Shown: in pieces, positions 9,355 through 18,546 of the stretch
Layout: the number at the start of each line of letters is the position of its first letter
How positions within the stretch are numbered: the first letter of the stretch is position 1
Source: WS-11 sp964405235
GTDB taxonomy: Bacteria; Eisenbacteria; RBG-16-71-46
Direction of reading: 5' to 3'
DNA: 64,000 bases
NCBI GenBank assembly: GCA_964405235.1
Contig: CAYONG010000088.1
Location: 39,019 to 103,018, forward strand
Position numbers and translations under genes: made by a program
The notes under the pieces: generated by a model
Seen by the model: only the letters and a program-made list of their open reading frames with translations
Told to the model about the DNA's origin: nothing
The model's database searches: none

Positions 9355-10914
9355 ATGACACCGATCAAGACGTTCTGGTTGCTCGTCTCTTGTGCGCTGG
9401 GCCTGGCCGGCGAGGCTTTCTCCGCGGATGAGATCCATTGGACGATCACCGGCCAAACGTCCGTGACGTTTGACTGGCGAGGCCCGGAAAACACGATCAG
9501 CTACGGGCTCACCGAGAGCTACGGGCAGACCGCGACCGCCGTGACGCCAAGCCCGCTGCCGTTCTCGTCGCCGGGCCCGTTCTGGGAGGCCATGCTCACC
9601 GGGCTTCAGGAGAACACGCTCTACCACTATTCGATCGGTGGCGATCCCGACCATACCTTCCATACCCCGCCGCCCCCAGGGGCGTCGGGCTTCACGGTAT
9701 TCGTCGAAGGCGACGTCGGCACCGGCGCGCTCTTCCCGCGGATGACCGTGGTCCAATCCATGATCGCCGCTGGAAGTCCCCAGTTCGTGCTGGTCATCGG
9801 CGACCTCAGCTATGGCAACAATTTTGGGCAGGTCCACGTCGACAATCATTTCAACGACGTCATGGTCTGGTCGCGAGACGCGGCATACATGCCGATCTGG
9901 GGTAACCACGAGTGGGATAAGACCACGGACGACCTGAGGAACTACAAGGGTCGTTTCGACTTGCCCAACGCCCAGACGAGCCCGACGGCGCCGGACTCGG
10001 CCGACCTGATTGGCACCCCGAGGCCCTACGGCGAGGACTGGTACTGGTTCGACTATGGCAACACCCGCTTCATCGCCATCCCGGATCCGTACACCTACGG
10101 CGTCGGCGGGCCGTGGGCCGACTGGAATACAAGGGTCGGTCCGATCATGGACCAGGCCCAGAACGATCCGGCGATCACGTTCATCGTGACGTTCGGCCAT
10201 CGCCCGACCTACACCTCGGGAATCTATTCGCCCGGTTCTCTGCCCCTGAGGGCGTACCTCGACGGGCTTGGTGCGACGTACAGCAAGTACGTGTTGGACC
10301 TCGCCGGCCACAGCCACCACTACGAGCGGTCGTATCCGCAGTCCAACGTGACCCACATCACGGCCGGCATCGGTGGAGCCAACATGACGGGCACTGGAAA
10401 TATCGACTGCCAGTGGCTTGGGGGATGTCCGCCCCCGTCCTGGTCAGCGTACCGCGCCCTGCACCACGCCGCCGTCAAGCTTCGCTTCACACCGACCGCC
10501 ATCGAGGGCCAGATCCTGTGCGGCCCTGCGGGCGGCACCCCCAGCAACCCGAATGACATCACGTGCACGCTGGGGACCGTCATCGACACATTTACCGTCT
10601 TCGATCCCGCCGTGCTTTCCGTCCCCGGTCCGGCGGCCAGCTCGTTCGGCTTCGATCGCGTTAGTCCGAATCCGGCCACCGGCGAGGTGAACCTGTCCTT
10701 TTCACTGCTGGACTGGGAGCCCGCGACGCTCGAGATTCTGGACGCGGCGGGCCGCCGGATCCTGCGCCGCGAATTAGGCGCTCCCGGCCCCGGGCGGCGC
10801 ACTGTGCAGCTCCGCGGAGTCACATTCCGCTCGCCCGGCGTTTACTTTGTCCACCTGCTTCAATCAGGAAGGACGGCGGTCGCCAAGGTCTCCGTTACGG
10901 CCCCCGGCCGCTGA
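9355..10914 (+). CDS. Secreted purple-acid-phosphatase-like metallophosphoesterase with FlgD-type tail
   Basis: 519 residues from ATG 9355, preceded by an AGAGAG-type ribosome site and followed at once by a signal peptide (cleavage near GEAFSA). Residues about 22-105 look like the N-terminal FN3-type domain of purple acid phosphatases. The catalytic domain shows GDVGTG, VIGDLSYG, WGNHEWD, FGHRP and LAGHSHHYER, so the five metal-binding motifs are present in order. The last ~85 residues are a FlgD-like sorting domain (SPNPATGEVNLSF, SPGVYFVHLL). It is predicted to be exported and anchored or secreted through the same route as the other tailed proteins here. A decayed piece of a close relative lies at 26413-26547. 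Confidence 0.88.
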   Translation: MTPIKTFWLLVSCALGLAGEAFSADEIHWTITGQTSVTFDWRGPENTISYGLTESYGQTATAVTPSPLPFSSPGPFWEAMLTGLQENTLYHYSIGGDPDHTFHTPPPPGASGFTVFVEGDVGTGALFPRMTVVQSMIAAGSPQFVLVIGDLSYGNNFGQVHVDNHFNDVMVWSRDAAYMPIWGNHEWDKTTDDLRNYKGRFDLPNAQTSPTAPDSADLIGTPRPYGEDWYWFDYGNTRFIAIPDPYTYGVGGPWADWNTRVGPIMDQAQNDPAITFIVTFGHRPTYTSGIYSPGSLPLRAYLDGLGATYSKYVLDLAGHSHHYERSYPQSNVTHITAGIGGANMTGTGNIDCQWLGGCPPPSWSAYRALHHAAVKLRFTPTAIEGQILCGPAGGTPSNPNDITCTLGTVIDTFTVFDPAVLSVPGPAASSFGFDRVSPNPATGEVNLSFSLLDWEPATLEILDAAGRRILRRELGAPGPGRRTVQLRGVTFRSPGVYFVHLLQSGRTAVAKVSVTAPGR

Positions 10915-10964
10915 CCTCGTGCGGCGCGGCGGACCGGCTCCGCAGGGCGGAACGAAGGTCACTG

Positions 10965-12149
10965 TCACCGGCTCATCGCATGATCCAGTACCCCGACGAT
11001 GGTCTGGGTGCAGTAATCGATCTCGTAGTACTGCTCCGCCCGCCGCCGGCCAGCCCGCCCCATGCGCGCGCGCAGCGTCGGGTCGTCGAGCAGCGCGACG
11101 AGCTTTTCCACCAGGGGCCCGACCGCCTTGACCGGCACCAGGTATCCGGTCTGGCCGTCCACCACCGCGTCCTCGCAGCCCTTATGTTTCGTGGTCACGA
11201 CCGGCTTGCCGCAGGCCATGGCTTCCAGGATCGAAACCGGCAGTCCCTCCATATAGTAGGAGGGCAGCAGCACGACGTCAGCGCACTTCATCAGGTCTCT
11301 CACGTCGTTCCGCCACCCCAGCACCTTGAATTGCCTCTCGAGTCCGTAGGTCCTGACCATGCTCCGCAGTTGCTCCATCAGCGGCCCGGTGCCGGCAAGC
11401 AGGAACACGACGTCCTTCCGGGTCGGGCAGATTCGGCGCGCCGTCTCGATCAGCTCGACGACACCCTTCTCGGGGATGAGCCGGGCGACGCAAAGGACCA
11501 GCATCTGATCGGGTTCGATCGCCAGCTCGCAGGCCAGCTTCTCGCGTAGTTGGGGTGCCGGCTCGGTGCTGAACTTGCTCAGGTCTACGCCCATGCCGGG
11601 GATGCGGAACACCCGCCCCGGATCGCGGCTCAGGCGGCCAACCCTCGAGAGGTTCTCGTCGTAGTCGTTCATGACCACAATCGCCGTCGTGCACGCGGCG
11701 AAGGCCCGCTCCGCGTAGTAGAGGAGGCGCCAGAGCAGCGGGCCCTGCGCGGGGCCGCATGGCAGGCCATGGGCGAAGTAGATCACGTGGGGGGTGCCGG
11801 CAAGCAATGCCCCCGGCCGTCCGACCTGTCCGCCCAACGGGTTGTGACAGATGAGCACCTCGATGCGCCGCTCGATCAGGAACCGCCGGATCCTAAAGAT
11901 CGCCAGCAGTGCGCCGACGGGATTGAGGCTGCGTTTCATGCCATGGATGAACACCTCGAAGCCGGCCTGGCGGAGCCGCTCGGTGTGGGCGGATTCGTCG
12001 GTGCAGATGCACACTTCATGTCCGAGGCGGACCTGCTCCTGCATCGTCGGGATCATGAACGAGCCCAGCGTCTCGGCAGCCCTCGAAAGGTGCATGATCC
12101 GCATTGGCTGCACTTCGGAACGGATCGGGGACCTCGCAAGTTCAGTCAT
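10965..12149 (-). CDS. Family 4 glycosyltransferase
   Basis: 394 residues. The N-terminal Rossmann half starts with MRIMHLSRAAE, so the second ATG (16th codon) is a possible alternative start. The C-terminal half has the GT-B donor-site pattern: VARLIPEKGV, GTGPL, LGWRNDV, and a nucleotide-sugar-binding E-x7-E loop in GLPVSILEAMACGKPVV. It probably transfers a sugar to a lipid-linked or polysaccharide acceptor at the inner face of the membrane. Its start overlaps the end of the CDP-alcohol phosphotransferase gene by 8 bp, so the two are translationally coupled on the minus strand. Donor and acceptor cannot be named from sequence. Confidence 0.88.
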   Translation of the reverse strand: MTELARSPIRSEVQPMRIMHLSRAAETLGSFMIPTMQEQVRLGHEVCICTDESAHTERLRQAGFEVFIHGMKRSLNPVGALLAIFRIRRFLIERRIEVLICHNPLGGQVGRPGALLAGTPHVIYFAHGLPCGPAQGPLLWRLLYYAERAFAACTTAIVVMNDYDENLSRVGRLSRDPGRVFRIPGMGVDLSKFSTEPAPQLREKLACELAIEPDQMLVLCVARLIPEKGVVELIETARRICPTRKDVVFLLAGTGPLMEQLRSMVRTYGLERQFKVLGWRNDVRDLMKCADVVLLPSYYMEGLPVSILEAMACGKPVVTTKHKGCEDAVVDGQTGYLVPVKAVGPLVEKLVALLDDPTLRARMGRAGRRRAEQYYEIDYCTQTIVGVLDHAMSR

Positions 12150-13038
12150 GGCGCAGACCTATTGCCCGGCCTCTCATGAGCGCATCCAGACGGAGGCATT
12201 CCGAGCGGATGTTGGTGAAGGTGTTGATCCAGAACAGAGCCAGAAGGACGGCGACCTGGAGCAACGTCTCGATCACCAGCACCGCGGTGAGAAGCGTGGC
12301 GCTGCCGGTCACCAGATGGACGATGAGTCCGGCGATCACGAGCGTGAGAATGGTGATGAAGTCCGCGAGCATCAGGACGGTGTCTCGGATCGACGTGATC
12401 GCGCGCGTGCCCAGTCCGAGGTCGGCCACCTCGCCGCGACGGCTCAGGTGGGCACCTTCGCGCGAGAGCGGATGCGGCCGCTCAACCGGGACCCCCTTGG
12501 GCATCAGGGCGGGCTGCACCAGGATGTACTGGGCGTAGAGGAGGAAGCCCGCGCTCTTGTGGATCCGCGCGAGCACCATGCAGACCGCTCCAAGTCCACC
12601 AGCGGCGAGCACCAACATGGCCCGGGCGGCCGTTTCCGCCCCCCACGCGAGATGCATGCCGAGTCCTAGGAAGAGCCCGGCGAAGGCGATCCCGTGCCCG
12701 ACTTCGTCCAGGTAGACGCCGACGATCGAGGACGTCTGGCGATAGCGGGCGATATCCCCGTCGACCTTGTCGAGCAGGTGGTAGGCCAACATCGTGCAGG
12801 CGCCGCACAGCGCGAGCCACGCGGGCGGCGTGGCGAGCATCAGAGCGCTCGCCAGCGAGAGCGAGACGGTCATCAGGGTCACCTGATTGGCCGTGACGCC
12901 GGTATGGATCAGAAGCCAGGTGATGTAGATCGCGACGCTGCGTGAGGCGGCATACCAGGAGCGGCGGTCCTTCTCCAGCTTGCCGCGGTGGCAGATCTCC
13001 TTGAGCGTTGCGATGTCGGGAATGGTCCGTTGCGCCAT
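12142..13038 (-). CDS. CDP-alcohol phosphotransferase family membrane protein with altered catalytic motif
   Basis: 298 residues with several membrane segments. The signature D-x2-D-G-x2-A-R-x8-G-x3-D-x3-D is present as D90, D93, G94, A97, R98, G107 and D111, but the final Asp, the usual catalytic base, is His115 (LDEVGHG). The family transfers a phospho-alcohol from a CDP donor. Some members in polysaccharide loci act on non-lipid substrates, so phospholipid synthesis should not be assumed. It is coupled to the downstream glycosyltransferase, which points to surface-glycan or glycolipid modification. Start ATG 13038 opens directly into the conserved N-terminus. Confidence 0.82.
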   Translation of the reverse strand: MAQRTIPDIATLKEICHRGKLEKDRRSWYAASRSVAIYITWLLIHTGVTANQVTLMTVSLSLASALMLATPPAWLALCGACTMLAYHLLDKVDGDIARYRQTSSIVGVYLDEVGHGIAFAGLFLGLGMHLAWGAETAARAMLVLAAGGLGAVCMVLARIHKSAGFLLYAQYILVQPALMPKGVPVERPHPLSREGAHLSRRGEVADLGLGTRAITSIRDTVLMLADFITILTLVIAGLIVHLVTGSATLLTAVLVIETLLQVAVLLALFWINTFTNIRSECLRLDALMRGRAIGLRHD

Positions 13039-13299
13039 CGTCCTCGTCCTAGTCTTGGTGATCCGTCAACGGTCTGGGTTCCGAGCGGGGCGGACGCCCA
13101 CGCGAGGGAGGGGGTAGGGCCGCAGCGGCCGGCGTCCCCCGCGACCGGTGCGCGGGGGTCCTTGAGGAGTGCCATCGGCACTCCGGGGCACGGAATTAAC
13201 CCCCCTCGTCTCCGGACGAGGAGCGCCCCTGGCCCGCCCATCCGGCTCCCACTCCGCCGGATTGCAGATGGCCCGCTGCCGCGAGGAATGGGGAGGCCG
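13039..13299. other. Spacer with a short perfect hairpin
   Basis: No gene is supported. GGAGTGCC at 13166-13173 and GGCACTCC at 13177-13184 form a perfect 8-bp hairpin with a 3-nt loop. No T-run follows on either strand, so it is not a canonical terminator. It may be a remnant of the mobile DNA to its right. Confidence 0.35.
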
Positions 13300-14325
13300 A
13301 GCGTCGATCCGCGGGCGGGTGCACGACAGGTCTGTGAGACCCGCCCCCCTCTGGCGGCTGGCGCGCTCGGTGCGGCGCGACGGCCGGCTGGTGCAGGAGA
13401 CCGTGGCGCAACTCGGCGAGCTGGACGCCGAGGGCCGCGCGAAGGCGCGCACCCTGGCGCGCACGATCACGGGCCGCGCTGAACGGCGTGAGCTGCTCGA
13501 GGAACCGGCGCGCGAGGAGTCGGTCCCGGTCCGGCTCGAGCGGGTGCGGTTGGAGCGGGGGGTCGTTCGGAGACGCGTGGTTGGGGTAGACGCTGTGGCG
13601 GGCGCTGAAGCTGGACGCGGTGTGCGCGGAGGTGCTCCCGGAAGGGCGCGAGGCGGTGCCGTGGTCGGTGATGGCGGCGGTGCTGGTGATCGCACGGCTG
13701 TGCAAGCACTCGAGCGAGCTGCACATCGCCGAGGACTGGTACCGGCCCACCGCACTCGAGGCCCTGCTGGCGCTTCCGGGCGATGCGGTGAACGACCGGG
13801 ATCACCAGCCGACTTCAAGCAGGTGTGCATCGCGCTGGTGGTGACACGCGAGGGGATCCCGCTGGGCTACGAGGTGGAGCCGGCAGCTGGCGGAAGAACG
13901 CGACTGGCAGACCGTGCGCGATGGGGTCGAGGCCAAGGTGTGCCAGGGCCCGGACGGGACCGAGACCTTCCTGCTGTGCCGCTCGCGGGAGCGACGCGAG
14001 AAGGAGCGCGGCATGCATGCGCGCTTCGCGGCGCGCATCGAGGCGGCACTCGATGCGCTGGGGCGCCACAGCGAGGGCGCCTACGTGCTGCGTACCAACG
14101 TCACCGACTGGACGCCCGAGTCGCTGTGGCAGACCTACGTGCAGCTCACCGAGGCCGAAGCGGCGTTCCGCATCCAAAAGCGAGCTCGGGCTGTGGCCGA
14201 TCTGGCACCAGAAGGCCGAGCGGGTCGAGGCCCACATCCTGGTGTGCTTCCTCGCCTACGTGCTGTGGAAGACCCTCGAGCAGTGGCAGAAGCGGGCCGG
14301 ACTGGGCCGCAGCCCGCTCAGTGAT
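13300..14325 (+). pseudogene. Decayed IS1634-like (IS4 superfamily) transposase
   Basis: Transposase-like segments follow each other in different frames. The N-terminal part contains RDGRLVQETVAQLGELDAEG in frame 2 (about 13370-13440). Next comes EAVPWSVMAAVLVIARLCKH in frame 3 (about 13640-13705). A segment around ALVVTREGIPLGYEV is in frame 2 (about 13826-13875). Then GTETFLLCRSRERREKER and EGAYVLRTNVTDWTPESLWQ are in frame 3, and WHQKAERVEAHILVCFLAY is in frame 1 (about 14205-14260). A TAG at 13587-13589 interrupts the second segment, and sequence around the first catalytic Asp appears deleted. At least three frame changes make it non-functional. The 3' end stops abruptly where the opposite-strand remnant begins. 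Confidence 0.8.
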
Positions 14326-14630
14326 CGTTGGCACGCTCCAGGGTTACCGGGCCCAGCACGGCTTGGAACCCCTCCTGGCGTGCCGGCCGGGATACCGCGA
14401 CCGCTGTCTGTCCACACGCGCACGGCACATGGCCCCGGTGTGATGCGGGAGATCGCGATTGAGCCGTTGCTCCAGTTCCGGAGCGGCCACCCGCAACGCC
14501 CGGTCGAGCAGGCCCCGCTCGAGCGCCTTGAACTCCGTGCCGGCCGCCGATCCGATCAGCGCTTCGACTTCGCCCGCGACCTCCGCCGCGAGTGCCGTCG
14601 AACGGGGATCGCGGAAGGATCGCTGGTCAT
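14325..14630 (-). pseudogene. Decayed ISKra4-like transposase N-terminus
   Basis: Read on the minus strand, one frame gives ALAAEVAGEVEALIGSAAG and KALERGLLDRALRVAAPELE. After a frameshift near 14425 it gives PCACGQTA and FQAVLGPVTLERA. These resemble the start of ISKra4-family transposases: a helical N-terminus, then a C-x-C-G zinc-ribbon-like stretch and a GPVTLERA strand. The remnant is broken by the frameshift and cut off at about 14325, where it abuts the IS1634-like remnant. The family call is from memory of the motif pattern and should be checked. Confidence 0.6.
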
Positions 14631-15113
14631 GGCGCGTCCCTGCGGTCGGAAAGCCAAGCTCATCTTGCGGCCACTACTGCCATAAGGATAAGACTACCCC
14701 CCCCAAGGGCCTGCCACGCAACCCAACAACCCTGTCGTGCACGCCAAGGGCGGGCCAAGTTGACCGATTCGTCGGCGGAAAGCTACACTAAACAACCTGT
14801 GTGAATGGGGAGCGAGGGCGAACGATAGCTGAAGGACGAGCACGTCCGGTCACATTGGCCAGCCTCGGGGGCCACCTGGATCCTCGCCATCGCCCGCCTG
14901 GACCGGTTTCCCCGTTTCCGACGCCGGAATACCTGAGCGTCGGCGCCGTACCAGGACGCAGGGCCCCCCGGCCCATGAGGATTCCATTCGCCGCCAGTTT
15001 CGGGCGAAACCGAGCACTCTGCCGGCGGCGTCAAGCGCGCCGAGCGCATCACGCACGGCGTCCACGCCGACGGGGGTATAGTTCGACTCGTCTTGGGCCG
15101 ATACGAAAGTGAC
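14631..15113. other. Spacer upstream of the exopolysaccharide operon
   Basis: No gene is supported. Open frames on both strands lack family resemblance and reflect GC bias. A C-run occurs at 14696-14703. The operon promoter is probably here, but I cannot identify a convincing -35/-10 pair. Confidence 0.35.
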
Positions 15114-16331
15114 ATGGCAAGAAACTGCATTCCATTCGGGCGCAGCGCACTGGCCGTCGCCGGGATCGCGGGGTGTTTGACCCTGGCGGGATGGGCGCGG
15201 GCGTACGCCGACGGCTGGTCGCCCGGGCTCACGGTCGGCACCCGGTTCGACCGTCCGGTCGCAGTAGGGGCAGGCGACGGCGGCGAATGGAAGGCGTCGC
15301 TCACGCCCCAGCTGCTCTCCGAGCGGCTCGGGCCTTTCACCCGCTGGGATCTCCACGCGCAGCGGCGCTTCGACGCCTCCCGCCGGCTCTCAGGCCTGCG
15401 CGCGGCCCACGACGTGGTGCTGGGGACCCTTTCGAGCCAGCTCGCCGAGCACACGCGAGTCTCGCTCGATGGCGCCTACTTCCGCTCGCGGGACCTCCTG
15501 AATCCCGACCCCGAGGCGCAGCTAGCCTCATCGGATCAGTCAAGAGCCTCAGGCGCCGTCGCGATCGAAACCGGGCGTGGCGAAGCCGGCTATCAGGACG
15601 AGGTCTCGACCTACCTGGCCGCCGGGCTCGCCGACGGACGCTCACAGGCTTGGAACGCCGCGCTGTTCACGATGCGCTCGGAGCAGAACCGGTGGCTGAT
15701 CGGCTGGCGTCGCGAGGAATGGACCGTGGCGGGGCGCACCGAGCTGGCATCCTCGGCTGCGACGGTCGGCGTGCGCCGCGCTCACACGCCGTTCGTCTCG
15801 AGCGAGCTCGAGCTGGGCGTGGCCCGCGTCGCCGCCGACCTCGCCGGGCCGGCACGGGAGGAGCTCGCGGTGGTCGCGGGGCTGAACGGGCTCGGGCACG
15901 CACTGAACCTCCCCTTCGACGCCCGCTTCCGGGTGCGTCGCGACGTCTCGACCACCGGCATGGCCGAGATCTGGCGGCCGATGGCCGGCGCCCGGGTCGC
16001 GCTGCGCTGGGAGCGGTCCATGCATGCGGGCGGGGGCGTCTTCCACGAACCCACCCATCGGGACTTCGTGGCCTTCGATGCGCAGGACACTCTGGGCGCC
16101 CGTTCGATCCTGTCGTTCGAAGGAAGCTATCGTCGCGCGCGTCCGCGCAGCCTCGCTCAGAACCGGCTCGAGACCTGGCGCGCGGCGGCGACCCTCTCGC
16201 GGGATCTGCGGCCATGGCTGCGGGGACGCGTGAGATACTCGCTGGCCCAACAGAACGCCTCCGCCGGGATCGCAGTCTCCGACTTCGACCGAAACCGCCT
16301 CGAGATGTCGCTGAGCGCAGTCTACCAATGA
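15114..16331 (+). CDS. Predicted outer-membrane beta-barrel protein of the exopolysaccharide locus
   Basis: 405 residues from ATG 15114, which starts directly into a signal peptide (hydrophobic AGIAGCLTLAGW, cleavage near ARAYADG). The mature part alternates charged and aromatic residues in strand-like stretches rich in Arg. It ends in a strand-like segment (RNRLEMSLSAVYQ), as outer-membrane barrels often do. I recognise no specific family. It is the first gene of a co-directional run that continues with the Wza-like exporter 43 bp downstream, so a role in polysaccharide passage or anchoring in the outer membrane is inferred. Codons upstream of 15114 are in frame back to 15093 but do not improve the signal peptide. 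Confidence 0.65.
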   Translation: MARNCIPFGRSALAVAGIAGCLTLAGWARAYADGWSPGLTVGTRFDRPVAVGAGDGGEWKASLTPQLLSERLGPFTRWDLHAQRRFDASRRLSGLRAAHDVVLGTLSSQLAEHTRVSLDGAYFRSRDLLNPDPEAQLASSDQSRASGAVAIETGRGEAGYQDEVSTYLAAGLADGRSQAWNAALFTMRSEQNRWLIGWRREEWTVAGRTELASSAATVGVRRAHTPFVSSELELGVARVAADLAGPAREELAVVAGLNGLGHALNLPFDARFRVRRDVSTTGMAEIWRPMAGARVALRWERSMHAGGGVFHEPTHRDFVAFDAQDTLGARSILSFEGSYRRARPRSLAQNRLETWRAAATLSRDLRPWLRGRVRYSLAQQNASAGIAVSDFDRNRLEMSLSAVYQ

Positions 16332-16374
16332 ACGCACGTCCATGATCGACATCGCCAGGAGTGTGAGGAACGCC

Positions 16375-16971
16375 ATGACAGGTCAGAGTTCGGGATCCCG
16401 AGTCGTCACGACCGCCCGCACCCTCGTGCTCGCGGCGCTGCTTGGCCTGGGCGTTGCGCCCGCGGCCCGGGCGGCGGAGGCGTACAGCCTCGGGCCCGGG
16501 GACCTGATCCAGATCACGGTCTACGCGGGGGGCGAGAAGCAGGTGGATTTCACCGGAAACGTCTCCGCGCTGGGCACCATCACCAGCCCGCTGATCGGGG
16601 AGTTCAAGGTCGCCGGCCTGACCACAAACGAGGTCGAGCGCACCATGCGCGAGGTGCTGGCCAGGGATTACTACGTGGATCCCCAGGTGCTGGTGAGCGT
16701 GAAGGAGTACGGCGGGCAGATCTTCGTCATGGGTGCGGTCAAGAAGCCCGGCGCCTACGGGCTCCAGGAGCGGATGACGGTGCTGGGCGCCTGCCTGTTG
16801 GCGGAAGGGTTCACGGACTTCGCATCCCCCCGCCGCGTCAAGGTGACTCGATTGGTGAACGGGCAGCAGAAGACGCTCAAGATCGACCTGATCAAGGTGC
16901 GCGAGGGGAAAAGGGAAGACCTTCCGCTCCAGCGGGGCGATCGGATCGAGGTTCCCCGGCGCCGCTTCTAG
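16375..16971 (+). CDS. Polysaccharide export protein, Wza-like (Poly_export + SLBB)
   Basis: 198 residues from ATG 16375, which has GAGGAA seven bases upstream; ATG 16342 is in frame. A signal peptide ends near ARAAEA. Residues about 30-105 are the polysaccharide biosynthesis/export domain (YSLGPGDLIQITVY, GTITSPLIGEF, YYVDPQVLVSV). Residues about 110-195 are one SLBB beta-grasp domain (VMGAVKKPGAYGL, LQRGDRIEVPRRRF). It is shorter than E. coli Wza and lacks both an obvious lipobox cysteine and the C-terminal amphipathic helix. It may therefore be the periplasmic part of a two-piece outer-membrane exporter, with the barrel at 15114-16331 as partner. The Wzz-like gene follows. Confidence 0.88.
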   Translation: MTGQSSGSRVVTTARTLVLAALLGLGVAPAARAAEAYSLGPGDLIQITVYAGGEKQVDFTGNVSALGTITSPLIGEFKVAGLTTNEVERTMREVLARDYYVDPQVLVSVKEYGGQIFVMGAVKKPGAYGLQERMTVLGACLLAEGFTDFASPRRVKVTRLVNGQQKTLKIDLIKVREGKREDLPLQRGDRIEVPRRRF

Positions 16972-17015
16972 CGGTGGCCGGTCGCCGATCCACATGAAGA
17001 AAGGACGTTGAGGCG

Positions 17016-18470
17016 ATGTTCAAGTCCGAAGAGTTCGATCTCAAGCACTACTGGTTCATCATCCGGCGCCAGAAGAAGATGATCCTGTCCGCTGTATGCG
17101 GCTGCGTTCTGCTGGCCACGATCCTCAACCTGGTGACGCCGCCGACCTATCGCTCGACGACCCGCATCGAGGTCAGCAAGGAGCCGACGCGCTCGGCGCT
17201 GACCGGCGAGGCCATCGCCAGCGAGGACTGGCGCTCGGACAACGTCGCGCTCTACACGGCCGCCGAGCTCATCACCTCGCGCAGTCTCCTGCGCGAGGTG
17301 ATGGCGAGTCTGTACGCACGGGGGATCATGAAGGCGGGGGGCGCAAAGGGCATGGTCGCGCGACGCGTGGAGGATTGGGTTTCGTCCGCAGGCGGATCGC
17401 GTCCGGTGACGGCCGAAGCCGGCACCGAGGTCGCCCCGGGCGATCTCGACCGCGAGATCGACTGGCTCATATCCCTCCTCTCGGTCAAGCCGATCCGCGA
17501 GACGCGCCTGGTGAGCGTCCAGGTCGAGCACCGAGATCCCAGGGTCGCGCGCGAGATCGCCGATACCGTGGCGCAGAAGTTCGTCGAGTATCAGAAGCGC
17601 TCGCGCTCGCGGGTGGACAACGATCGGGTCGACTACCTGAAGCTCCAGGTTGCGGAGGTCAGCAGCGACATCGAGGGGTTGGAGACCAAGCTCTACAACT
17701 CGCGGCAGGCGGGGCTTTCGGTGCTCGAGAGCCGGCTCAAGCAGCTCACCGAGACCAGCGGGGGCCTGAACGACACCTACGTCAAGACCCGCATCGAGCG
17801 GGCGGCGGCCGGCGAGCGGCTGGCGCGGGTGCAGCAGGCGTTGAAGGACAGCACCGTGAATGCGAACGAAATCCCCATCCAGAGCGAGACGCTGGAGAGC
17901 CTGAGGCATGACCTCCAGCAGCGCGAGGCGGAGCTGGCGCGGGCGCGGGAGATCTACAAGGACAAACATCCCAAGCTTCTGGTGCTCGAATCCGAGCTGG
18001 ACGCGATCCGCCGGAGTATCCGCGCCGAGCTTTCGAAGTCGGTCGCGACCCTGCAGGAGGAGCACACGAGCCTGGTGGGACGCGAGGGGACGCTGCGCTC
18101 GAACATCTACCAGACCGACGGGCAGGTGCGTGACGTGAACGACCGGCTCGGCCAGCACGCTTCGCTCGAGAGCGAGTTGAAATCGAAGCGGGATCTGCAG
18201 ACGCTGCTGGTGGGCAAGGTGCAGGAGGCCGAGATCAGCGGTCAGGTGCAGGCGCCCCTGGTCAAGGTGGTCGAGCCAGCCACCGTGGGCCAGCAGCCGG
18301 TGCGTCCGGGCCGGGGCCTGAATCTCATGCTGGGGCTGATGGTGGGCCTGTTGAGCGGGATCGGTCTGGCCCTTCTGATGGAGTACCTGCGGCGTTGCAT
18401 CCGGACGCCGAAGGATGTCGTGGAACAGCTGCACATGCCCGTGCTGGGCATGATACCCAGGAGAGCTTAG
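17016..18470 (+). CDS. Chain-length determinant protein (Wzz/GumC-like)
   Basis: 484 residues. ATG 17016 lies behind an AAAGGACG ribosome site. The N-terminal Wzz domain has a first membrane helix near residues 25-42. A long periplasmic coiled-coil region (about 160-400, rich in Glu, Arg, Leu and Gln) follows, then a second membrane helix (LNLMLGLMVGLLSGIGLALL). It ends with a short cytoplasmic tail (PVLGMIPRRA). It has no Walker motifs. The tyrosine kinase domain is a separate gene 76 bp downstream, the split arrangement used in many GumC/EpsB-type systems. It is expected to control polymer length and bridge the inner-membrane polymerase to the exporter. Confidence 0.9.
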   Translation: MFKSEEFDLKHYWFIIRRQKKMILSAVCGCVLLATILNLVTPPTYRSTTRIEVSKEPTRSALTGEAIASEDWRSDNVALYTAAELITSRSLLREVMASLYARGIMKAGGAKGMVARRVEDWVSSAGGSRPVTAEAGTEVAPGDLDREIDWLISLLSVKPIRETRLVSVQVEHRDPRVAREIADTVAQKFVEYQKRSRSRVDNDRVDYLKLQVAEVSSDIEGLETKLYNSRQAGLSVLESRLKQLTETSGGLNDTYVKTRIERAAAGERLARVQQALKDSTVNANEIPIQSETLESLRHDLQQREAELARAREIYKDKHPKLLVLESELDAIRRSIRAELSKSVATLQEEHTSLVGREGTLRSNIYQTDGQVRDVNDRLGQHASLESELKSKRDLQTLLVGKVQEAEISGQVQAPLVKVVEPATVGQQPVRPGRGLNLMLGLMVGLLSGIGLALLMEYLRRCIRTPKDVVEQLHMPVLGMIPRRA

Positions 18471-18546
18471 AACCGCCTGACGCCCGAGGTGTCGCGAGCG
18501 TGGGTCCCCCCACCGCGCGCGCCGGGGCATTACGCAGGGACGCCCA

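Noticed and set aside
13166..13184. Perfect hairpin as terminator of the minus-strand glycosyl operon
   Set aside because: It lies upstream of the operon's first gene, not downstream, and has no T-run.
14783..15454. Minus-strand 223-codon open frame overlapping the outer-membrane protein gene
   Set aside because: Its composition is the mirror of the plus-strand gene, with no signal peptide, ribosome site or family motif.
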